Source of the DNA: Cupriavidus taiwanensis
GTDB lineage: Bacteria; Pseudomonadota; Gammaproteobacteria; Burkholderiales; Burkholderiaceae
Assembly: GCF_900250075.1 (NCBI RefSeq)
Contig: NZ_LT977072.1
Location: forward strand, 273,079 to 337,078
Direction of reading: 5' to 3'
Length of the DNA: 64,000 bases
Part shown: positions 57,057-64,000 of the stretch, one piece after another
Position numbering within the stretch: the first letter of the stretch is position 1
How the letters are laid out: the number at the start of each line of letters is the position of its first letter
Made by a program: the position numbers and the translations under genes
The notes under the pieces: generated by a model
The model's database searches: none
What the model was told of the DNA's origin: nothing
What the model saw: the letters and a program-made list of their open reading frames with translations, nothing else

Positions 57057-58266
57057 GGTGAAAACAAGCCAACTTCCTGCCGTTGACCGAACTGTCCCGC
57101 TCGAGCAGATCTCCCAGTTCGCGGAAAAGGTCACGATTTTCACGGATGAGCTTCGCGAGACGATACTCGCGCCCCGCCCAAGAAAAACCGCTCCAGTCTA
57201 TAAAACGGGGGAGATTGCCGAGATGTGCAACATCTCGCATTCCCAGGTCCAGTATCTCGCCACCAAGGGGGATGGCGATCTGCCGCCAGGTACTGCCGCC
57301 GGAACCGGTCGCACGCGAACTTTCACGCTCGAAGAAGCGCGCATTTGGGTGCAGAAAGTCTCAGACGTGTATCAGACGCCTTTGGTCACCGGGACAAGGG
57401 AGCCTCAGGGCAAGATTATTATCACGGCCCAGCTGAAGGGTGGGTCGGCCAAAACCACGACCACGATGTGCCTCGCTCAAGGGCTGACGCTGCGCGGCCG
57501 GAAAGTGCTGGTGGTGGACCTGGATCCGCAGGCTTCGCTCTCGGAGTTGTGTGGGTTGTACGCAGAGAAGGACGTTTCGCCGGACGACTCCGTGCTGCCT
57601 TTTATCTATGATCAGCAGATTGAGGGGGGCTTGCTGGGCCAAGTGCAATCGACCTATTGGGACGGCCTGGACCTGATTCCCGCGCACACCGAGCTGATCG
57701 GGGCTGAGTTCCATTTGCCTGCCATGCAAAAGGTGAAGCCGGGTTTCCGTTTCTGGACTGTGCTGAGGGAAGGGCTAGAGCCGTTACGAAGGCACTATGA
57801 CTATATCCTGATGGACACGTCGCCTTCGCTGTCGTATCTGAACTTGAATGCGCTTATGGCGGCCGACGCGATGGTGATGCCGATGGTTCCGGAGAACCTC
57901 GACTTCATCAGCTCGCTGTCGTTCTGGCGATTGTTCTCGGATGTTTCCAAGAGCTTTATCAAATACGAAGCAGACAAGAAGTACGACTTCGTATCGCTGC
58001 TGCTGTCCAAGGTCGACTATGGGCGCACGTCGTCTGCGCCCATAGTGCGGGCGTGGGCCCAGAGCGCTTACGAAAGCTGGCTGCATTCGATTGAAGTGCC
58101 CGCCAGCTCCGTGATGAGCACCGGGGCTTTGGCCTTCTCGACCGTATTTGATGTGAGCAGTACTCATAGCGCAGCGAAATCGCTGCAGCGGGTGCGCCAG
58201 CCGATTGTGGACTATTGCCGATGGCTGGATGAAATCTATGCAGAAAAATGGAGGAACGCGCAATGA
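57055..58266 (+). CDS. parA: ParA partition ATPase with N-terminal HTH (type Ia)
   Basis: This encodes 403 residues. An N-terminal extension with a MerR-like helix-turn-helix (YKTGEIAEMCNISHSQVQYL, then TRTFTLEEARIWVQ) is followed by the Walker ATPase: deviant Walker A LKGGSAKTTTTM (about residue 130), A' VDLDPQASLSEL (about 158) and Walker B YILMDTSPSLSYL (about 248). This is the P1-type layout, in which ParA also regulates its operon. The ribosome-binding site is weak and buried in the operator repeat. The stop overlaps the parB start by 4 bases. Confidence 0.93.
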   Translation: MVKTSQLPAVDRTVPLEQISQFAEKVTIFTDELRETILAPRPRKTAPVYKTGEIAEMCNISHSQVQYLATKGDGDLPPGTAAGTGRTRTFTLEEARIWVQKVSDVYQTPLVTGTREPQGKIIITAQLKGGSAKTTTTMCLAQGLTLRGRKVLVVDLDPQASLSELCGLYAEKDVSPDDSVLPFIYDQQIEGGLLGQVQSTYWDGLDLIPAHTELIGAEFHLPAMQKVKPGFRFWTVLREGLEPLRRHYDYILMDTSPSLSYLNLNALMAADAMVMPMVPENLDFISSLSFWRLFSDVSKSFIKYEADKKYDFVSLLLSKVDYGRTSSAPIVRAWAQSAYESWLHSIEVPASSVMSTGALAFSTVFDVSSTHSAAKSLQRVRQPIVDYCRWLDEIYAEKWRNAQ

Positions 58267-59234
58267 GCAATATGCGAGAGCAGCTATTGGCAAAGACGGC
58301 TGGTATCCGTAAGACGTCGGCGATTCAGAAGGACGAGATTAAGCGCAACGATCGCACCCAAACGGCGCCGGGACTGGCAGGTGCCTTGGCTGTCGCACAG
58401 ATGCGGGTACAGGAGCTCGAGGCCGCCGGGGTCGCTTCGCAAATTGCAGTTTCGGAGATCGGCCCGAACCCCTGGCAACCACGGCGTGTCTTCAACGATT
58501 CGAAGCTCTCCGACCTGGCGGAATCAATCCGTGAAGTGGGATTGATGCAGCCCATCGTTGTGCGCCGCGCCGAATCAGGCTATCAGATCGTGGCCGGTGA
58601 ACGGCGGTGGCGGGCCCACAAGATGCTCGGCGCGGATACCATCAAGGCGGTAGTCGCCGAGCCTTCTGACGCAGATATGGCGGTACTTGCGCTCGTTGAA
58701 AACGTGAGCCGGGATGACCTGTCTGACTATGAGATTGCGCTCTCCATTCGGCAAACGGAGAAGGAGTTTCCGTCCCGCGCCCGTCTGGCGGAAGCCCTGG
58801 GGCTTTCGCGAAGTGGCCTCTATCGTTTCCTCAGCTTTGCCCAGCTGCCTGACTATGTCATTCGGGATCTGGATCTTCAGCCGAACCTGCTCGGCGGGAC
58901 GGCTGCCGAGGCCATCGTCATGACGATCCGCAAGTACGGTGAGGCCGGCGATGCTGCGGCAAGGGAAATCTGGCCGCTAGTGGCGTCGGGCAAGATGGAT
59001 CAAGGCAAGGCGGCAGGTGCGATCAAGGCGCTAGCGACTCGCCGGGCTGAGGCCGCCAGTTCAGCAAGCGAGCGTAGCATCGACAAGTTTTTTTCCGGTA
59101 AGGAACATGCGGGCTCGATCACGAAGGACGTCAATGGCTTCACTGTGAAGATCAAGGGCAATGTTCTTAGCGAAGCCCTCGAGACCCAGATTCGCCAACT
59201 GATCAGCGAGACGTTTCATCACCAGCCGAAGTAG
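58263..59234 (+). CDS. parB: ParB partition protein
   Basis: This encodes 323 residues from the ATG at 58263. The ParB N-terminal domain has SEIGPNPWQPRRVF (about residue 66), the CTP-binding box VAGERRWRAHKML (about 115) and ENVSRDDLSDYE. The central HTH is RARLAEALGLSRSGLYRFL, and the C-terminus (FSGKEHAGSITKDVNGFTVK, then LETQIRQLISETF) forms the dimer domain. It loads at the 17-base palindromes downstream (59363-60982). A terminator follows at once. Confidence 0.93.
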   Translation: MSNMREQLLAKTAGIRKTSAIQKDEIKRNDRTQTAPGLAGALAVAQMRVQELEAAGVASQIAVSEIGPNPWQPRRVFNDSKLSDLAESIREVGLMQPIVVRRAESGYQIVAGERRWRAHKMLGADTIKAVVAEPSDADMAVLALVENVSRDDLSDYEIALSIRQTEKEFPSRARLAEALGLSRSGLYRFLSFAQLPDYVIRDLDLQPNLLGGTAAEAIVMTIRKYGEAGDAAAREIWPLVASGKMDQGKAAGAIKALATRRAEAASSASERSIDKFFSGKEHAGSITKDVNGFTVKIKGNVLSEALETQIRQLISETFHHQPK

Positions 59235-59253
59235 GTGGGTGAGCATGGCAAGA

Positions 59254-59277
59254 AAACCCGCCGATGGCGGGTTTTTT
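59254..59277 (+). terminator. Terminator of the parAB operon
   Basis: AAACCCGCC-GAT-GGCGGGTTT followed by TTTTT is a classic intrinsic terminator 20 bases after parB. Confidence 0.9.
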
Positions 59278-59362
59278 GTTGAGCGTCTTATTTTGATAGG
59301 ATTTCAGCGGCCTCGAGCGCGGCTTTTCCGGCGTGACTCTGCAATGTGTTGGGCCTACAGAG

Positions 59363-60982
59363 TGTCCCAAGTCGCGACAGTTGCATGTACCACGGCTCCC
59401 TAAGCAAAAAGCAAAAGAGGTTGTTCACCTGCATTCGAGAGGAACGCAGCGGTGTCGGCATGCATAGTTGATGCTGTCCCAAGTTGGGACACAAATGCCA
59501 AGCCGATGCACAGGAACATGCCAGTGACATTGCCTAATTCCAATATGGCTGCGCTCGGATTGCTTCGTCCGTCTCGGGCTTCAGACAAGCAGCTGGGCAT
59601 GTGATAGGACAATTCATACGAGAAGTTATCGGCAGGCCCGTGTCCCAAGTTGGGACAGCTCCGTGCGGTACGATGCGCCAAGGAATTCTTGGTGGCCACG
59701 CGTGGGACGGCGCGGCCTTCGAGGTGATCACATGAATGATATTGCGTCTCGCAAGCCTTCTGTTGCCAGGGATTCCAGAAGGCAGCCCACTACTAGCGCC
59801 GGTTCTTAGGCAGTGAAGGCACTTCAGTACCAATGCGTCGCCTAGGCTGTCCCAAGTAGCGGCCTTGCATAACTTTAAGGTGACGGTCCCAAGCTGGACC
59901 GTGTGAAGCCCCGAACCCTATATTGGCCCCTGCAGGGATCGCCCACATCCACGCCTTGAGTGGACTGGGCCCCACCGACATCGCCTGGTACGTAGGGGTT
60001 TGGCAGGGAGATCCAATCGCCACCCGTGTATTGCCGTGAAGGGGCCCCCTAGACGAGGTCATGTCTTTAGGACCCGAGTTAAACTTTAGACGAGCCGGTC
60101 CGGAGTCTGCCGGGATCTCTCTCTGGCCTGCCATCCGCACCTTGCCTAGAGCGCCTCTGCCGCCCGGTATCAAGGCGATTTTGGACAGCGTGGTGTCCCG
60201 ACTTGGGACAGTCGCGGGCAACGGCCTCGATGCGAGGTCGACTAGATGTGAAGCGTCAAGACGTCCTTTCTCGGCGCTGGAAGTCAGGACATGGGCGCAC
60301 GGCCACCGATGCCGCTATGTGGTCGGTGCCAGTTATAGTGTTGCTGCCAACCGAATCGCGGCGGTTGCCGGTCACGCGGTGCCTGGGCCGCTCCAATGCG
60401 ACTGAGCTTCTTGGTGTCGATGTGCGGCAGGTCCCCGACGCGGCGTGTTCATAGCACATGACGGGTTCGCGTGGCGGCAGATCGGCGAGCCGGGACAGGC
60501 CAGCGCGCGCGAGCAACCGGCTGACAGTGGATTCGGAAACACCAACACTGCGGGCGATTTGCCGCTGGAGCATCTGCCACTCGAAAATCAACAGGGCCTT
60601 GGATGGGTCAATGGTCCGCGGCGAGCGCCGGCACGCCACCTGCCAGATGGCGGCCCAGCACCACTTGCGAGCCGTGAGTGCTGTAACGCCATGGCTAGCG
60701 AATGTCTCGCGCACACTCAGGCCATGTTCGGTGATGTCTTGGACCACCTCGAGTCGACGGCCAAAGGTGAGTCGGGCATTCTTATGGGTGTTCATCCGGC
60801 CGAACTCTTGGAGTCTGGGTGTTTGGTGACTTTCCGTTTCCAGACTCAGTTCGGATGAGTCATGAATTCAAGGTATTGGAGCGTCACCATTAGGTAGTTC
60901 TAATGAACTGCCTCAGGAGGCTGTCCCAAGTTGGGACAGCCTCTCTACGCTTCGCGTTCGGCCCATTCCCCAGGTCGGGACA
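59363..60982. repeat. parS: Scattered parS-like palindromes (up to 8)
   Basis: The 17-base palindrome TGTCCCAAGTTGGGACA occurs exactly at 59475-59491, 59641-59657 and 60922-60938. Near copies are at 59363-59379 (TGTCCCAAGTCGCGACA), 60194-60210 (TGTCCCGACTTGGGACA) and 60966-60982. Decayed halves lie at 59849 and 59885. Position just after parAB and the symmetry make these the likely centromere sites. The stretch 59280-60250 has no convincing gene. Confidence 0.75.
60256..60795 (-). pseudogene. IS481-family transposase fragment
   Basis: The N-terminal part matches the IS481 pattern: MNTHKNARLTFGRRLEVVQD, the HTH LSVRETFASHGVTALTARKW, SPRTIDPSKALLIFEWQML, then SVGVSESTVSRLLARAGLSR and HRVTGNRRDSVGSN. 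It stops matching near 60350, before the DDE core; the internal section is also shortened (about residues 50-60). The upstream end, with TTTGGTGACTTTCCG near 60821-60836, may be the inverted repeat. The fragment sits inside the parS array. Confidence 0.75.
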
Positions 60983-60996
60983 CTGCAAGGCCAACC

Positions 60997-62865
60997 CTAC
61001 TCCGAATTGGGAAAAAGTTTCGCTACGGCCATGAGGCTACGGGCTCGCTCTGCCCGCACATACAATGATGTCGTCTGCAGCGAGACGTGGCCTAACAGCC
61101 GCTGTAGGACATCCGGTGGCATCTCGTTGGCTACCGCATGCGTGGCAAAAGTATGCCGCAATGCATGCGGCGAGACTTGACGCAGCAGACTACGTTCCGC
61201 ATCCGCCAGTGGCAGCGTTGCATCCTCGGCGATGCGCAGCAACATTGCGGTGAGCAACTGGTACAGCCCGTCCGGTGAGAACCCCTTTCCGGTCAAAGCC
61301 TGCTGGCCGTCTTCCCGGCTGAGGTGCTTCGCCCGAGCCGTGGGAGTGGCCGGTACCACCACGGGTGAAAGCAACGACAGCGACTGCGTCCCGTCCTCGA
61401 AATCATGACCTCTGTCATTCCAGTGGGCACGCAATGCCGCAACGACCCGCTGCGGAAGAAACACCGTGCGCCACTGGCTGCGCTTGCCAAGCAGCGCCAG
61501 TTCCCAGAGACCTGCGGGCGTGGCCGCCTGCATTGGTACGGGCTTGAGGTGGCAACGCAGCGCGCGGGCGGCCTCCTCGCGGCGCGCGCCGGTGCACCCC
61601 AACAGCAGTACCGCCGCCCGTGCCAGCCGGTACTGCGCCCCCGGTGCGTCGGCGTCGTTTGCGGTCAGTGGAGTGGCCCGCACACTCTCCGGCGACGACG
61701 CGGGCCACTTGGCGCAGAGCTGGTCGAGGATGCCATCAGGCCGAGCGAGCGTGTCCCAGAGGCTGTCTGGCAACGCCTTTTCGATCGCAAGCGGCACGTC
61801 GCGGCGCGCCGTCAGTGGGTCGTGCACCAGCAGCCAGGGATTGCCGCCGAGGTAGCGCACGCCAACCAGCCACGCAAAAAAACCGCGCAGCACCAGCACC
61901 GCGTAACGCTGAGATTCCGACTGAAGAGGGCCCGCAAACGGACGCCAGCGTGCCGAACTTCGGGGAACCTTGGGGCCGATCCAGGCCGCATCCGGCTGAG
62001 CCAGGAAATCCTTGTAGCGCTCACAATCCTCGGCGCTCACGCTGGACAAGGCGGTGCGGCGCACCCCCACGCACCACAGCAGGAACCGCTCGAGTTCCTT
62101 CTGATAGGCACGGGCCGTTTTGTCCCGGTCGTGAAACCGGTAGAGGTACGCCTGGATAGCCTCGAGATCATTGCGCGCGGCGATGAGACATAGGCCTGGC
62201 GCGCGATTGCGACCCTGGCTGCCATCGAGTGCCGGTACTACCCGTCGGATCTGCTCGAGCGGCACCAGGTTGCGAACGATATCCGGGGCCAGTTCGACCA
62301 ACGCTGTCTGCGAGGTGTCGTCGGCGACTACGAGCGGACCCAGCGTGGCGGCATGGCCCTGTAGCCAGCGCTCGATCGCACGCGCCTTGCCCGCGCCCAA
62401 CCGCGGGATCGGCAGGTACCAGCGCTTGCCCCGCGACTCAATATAGGCTTGTAGTTGCGCAAGCGTGTGGATCTGCTCCGCGCGTAGCGTCCGGAAGACA
62501 ATTGGCCGCAGCCAGGCGGAGACCGGATCGTCAGGTTGCGGCCGAGAGAAATCCGCGTCCGCGGCCCTTACTAGGTAATCGATCGCCGTCTTCGGCCAGC
62601 GGTGGAAGCGGCGCGCGTCGGCCAACGTTTGCGACAGGTACGGATTCGCAAGACAGACGCGCTCAACCAGATGGTCCCGCATCGCGTCGAGCCGCGCCTC
62701 CAATTGCGCCGGGGTGTCGATACCGGCAGCCTGCAGCGCCTCCTCGTCATATACGCGCGATAGGATGTCGGCGGTGGGGATCCGGTTGAGGCGGAAGCGC
62801 AGCGCCGTGAAGTCGGCGCGGGTATAACGAGGGTGGGTGGAGGCGACGTGATTATGTTGAGCCAT
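60997..62865 (-). CDS. Large phage-type integrase (DUF3701 N-terminus)
   Basis: This encodes 622 residues. The N-terminal 230 (RYTRADFTALRFRLNRIPTA, then PQPDDPVSAWLRPIVFRTL and KRWYLPIPRLGAGKARAIERW) match the DUF3701 extension. The core-binding part contains KTARAYQKELERFLLWC. The catalytic domain has the first Arg in LLGCTGARREEAARAL, the Lys region LLGKRSQWRTVFLP, HALRHTFATHAV, LLGHVSLQTTSLYVRAE with the nucleophile Tyr. It is full length. It lies beyond the parS array and probably belongs to a mobile segment whose att sites I could not define. Confidence 0.9.
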   Translation of the reverse strand: MAQHNHVASTHPRYTRADFTALRFRLNRIPTADILSRVYDEEALQAAGIDTPAQLEARLDAMRDHLVERVCLANPYLSQTLADARRFHRWPKTAIDYLVRAADADFSRPQPDDPVSAWLRPIVFRTLRAEQIHTLAQLQAYIESRGKRWYLPIPRLGAGKARAIERWLQGHAATLGPLVVADDTSQTALVELAPDIVRNLVPLEQIRRVVPALDGSQGRNRAPGLCLIAARNDLEAIQAYLYRFHDRDKTARAYQKELERFLLWCVGVRRTALSSVSAEDCERYKDFLAQPDAAWIGPKVPRSSARWRPFAGPLQSESQRYAVLVLRGFFAWLVGVRYLGGNPWLLVHDPLTARRDVPLAIEKALPDSLWDTLARPDGILDQLCAKWPASSPESVRATPLTANDADAPGAQYRLARAAVLLLGCTGARREEAARALRCHLKPVPMQAATPAGLWELALLGKRSQWRTVFLPQRVVAALRAHWNDRGHDFEDGTQSLSLLSPVVVPATPTARAKHLSREDGQQALTGKGFSPDGLYQLLTAMLLRIAEDATLPLADAERSLLRQVSPHALRHTFATHAVANEMPPDVLQRLLGHVSLQTTSLYVRAERARSLMAVAKLFPNSE

Positions 62866-62902
62866 AGCTAGAGCGCAATGTCTGTTCGAAGTTCGGCTTA
62901 CC

Positions 62903-63174
62903 TGATAACAATATTAAGGCTTGCCGGCGTTAGAGTCTTACGTGCGCGGATGGTGTCTGGGCTCACGGGTTTCCTGTCGCGGAAAAGCGGTGGCGCCTGC
63001 GGCATTTTGTGGCTACACTGGGCCCGCGTCTCCTCGGATCTATCCCGTCCGCAGCGCGCCGGGCGGCCCCCAAAGCCGATGCCGTCACTCGTTTCCCCTA
63101 GGTTGATCCCAACGCACCCTGAAAAATGCCGCATTCGGTGGAATAATTCAAACCTGATAATACCAGTTATCAGG
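62903..63174. promoter_or_regulatory. CCTGATAA motifs upstream of the integrase
   Basis: CCTGATAA occurs at 62903-62910, about 40 bases before the integrase start. It recurs as the perfect inverted repeat CCTGATAA-TACCAG-TTATCAGG at 63153-63174. It may be an integrase operator or attachment-site core. No gene is seen in 62866-63234. Confidence 0.4.
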
Positions 63175-63234
63175 CAACAAAAGCATCAGGCGGTGCAAAG
63201 TTACGCACATCAGACTCGCTCCCACAGCGGACGG

Positions 63235-64000
63235 TTACTACCTGATGTTGTCGCTGCTCGCGGCGATGTCGTTCGCGCAGACGACTTCAAACCGGGCGAT
63301 AGCGAAGCAACGCGGACCGTAATCCCAGATAGCGGCTCGGGGTGTTTCGCCAACTGCATGACTTCGCCCGTCGCACAGGCGCGCGACAAACGCGCCGACA
63401 GCTTCTCGGTAAAGCCAGAACCTAGTGCCGCGCTCTAGCCCGCCGAGCAGGCGCCGCCTGCGGAGGGCGCCGGCCGGGTCGAGGGCGGCAGCCACCGTCC
63501 ACCCGTGAGCTTGCTATTGCGCGATAATGGCACGCCGGCGGCGTTGACGGTGCCGCATGGCGCGATAGCCGCGCGCTGCCTTGTCAGGCCGGGCGATTGG
63601 CGCCATGCCTCGCGCCGGCAATAACCGCCTAACGAGGCAGGCAGCGTGGCGGCGCCTGCACTCCACCACGGCCCCAACGGACCGGTCGCGATCTCGTCGG
63701 CGTCCGGCGCATGCAAGCCGCCGTCCGCAAGCGTATCGCGGACGCGCCGCTCCGCCAGCGCTCAAAGCCAGGCGTGGGGTCCAATAGCGTCGGCCTGCGA
63801 CCACCTCTGAATACGCGAGGTACGTGAGCACGTCGAGCCACACCACCAACGAATCCATCGCCACCATGTCCGCCGGCACCATGCGAGGGTGGCGGCACAA
63901 CTCGGGGGCAAAAAGCGCAGCCGATCGCAAGGGGCAGCTGCCGGGCGGGCCGTCAGGATCCGACAACGTTATTGGAAACGCCCGGCCGCAGCGACACTCC
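63235..64000 (-). other. Possible decayed leftward coding region
   Basis: No intact gene is found. Leftward, short stretches in different frames look protein-like (MVAMDSLVVWLDVLTYLAYSE at about 63810-63875; ATGPLGPWWSAGAATLPASL at about 63640-63700; RGTRFWLYREAVGAFVARLC at about 63370-63430) and could be pieces of one gene broken by frameshifts that begins past the right edge. The identity is not recognised. Confidence 0.3.

Noticed and set aside
62878-63438. A 186-codon plus-strand frame beyond the integrase
   Set aside because: It has no ribosome-binding site, contains the CCTGATAA palindrome, and shows no domain-like pattern.

Overview
The window is a 64-kb piece of a large, high-GC conjugative plasmid (or plasmid-like element) of a Gram-negative bacterium, most likely a betaproteobacterium of the Burkholderiales (Cupriavidus/Ralstonia-like). 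The reasons are the strong G/C third-position bias, the gene families (PRTRC-type ParB, DUF1173, DUF5131, DUF4400, an integrase of the DUF3701 type, IS1182 and IS481 elements) and a complete IncI-like thin-pilus operon beside a VirB-type secretion system. The host assignment is inference; no rRNA or tRNA genes are present.

Layout. 1-3.7 kb: leftward genes for a PRTRC-type ParB (cut by the left edge), a methylase-like protein without its catalytic motif, and small proteins. 3.9-10.9 kb: a rightward accessory block with an SF1 helicase, a DUF1173 protein with a nuclease-like C-terminus, a DUF5131 protein, a Lar-like zinc-ribbon protein and a frameshifted secreted nuclease. 10.9-15.3 kb: HU, a tyrosine recombinase with an added Fis-like HTH, a gene-free kilobase, and a ParM/ParR-type partition operon. 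15.3-16.9 kb: an IS1182-family insertion in a terminator palindrome. 16.9-20.8 kb: leftward housekeeping genes (primase-like protein, SSB, small proteins). 21.4-25.3 kb: a coiled-coil protein, a single-chain FlhD-FlhC-like regulator, a small membrane protein and a CAP-domain lipoprotein. 25.4-40.6 kb: a long leftward operon with type IVb pilus genes (PilV, a PilM-like protein, PilS, PilR, PilQ, PilO, PilP, PilN, TcpQ/PilL-like), two lytic transglycosylases and VirB10-VirB9-VirB8. 41.0-52.4 kb: the divergent operon VirB11-B2-B3-B4-B5-B6, a TraI_2 (MOBH-like) protein, a TraD coupling protein and transfer-associated small genes, ending in a perfect hairpin. 52.7-54.4 kb: a second SF1 helicase. 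54.5-59.3 kb: Rep_3 initiator, an iteron origin with two opposed iteron clusters, and parA-parB. 59.3-61.0 kb: a scattered parS-like array invaded by an IS481 remnant. 61.0-62.9 kb: a large integrase. 62.9-64.0 kb: no intact gene.

How it fits together. Replication (Rep plus iterons), partition (ParAB with 17-bp palindromes; ParMR; the PRTRC ParB), establishment functions (SSB, primase, HU, methylase-like protein) and conjugation (pili, VirB system, TraI_2, TraD) form a full plasmid backbone. The FlhDC-like fusion is a good candidate for the transfer activator, by analogy with AcaCD of IncA/C plasmids and SetCD of SXT. The most unusual signal is a repeated promoter-leader module found five times on the minus strand (starting near 1553, 3141, 13224, 18359 and 20950): a -10-like box, about 13 nt, a 13-nt stem-loop whose stem changes by compensating substitutions, then a constant ATCGAC. 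It lies before the ParB, small-protein, primase and SSB transcription units and looks like a coordinated establishment (leading-region) regulon.
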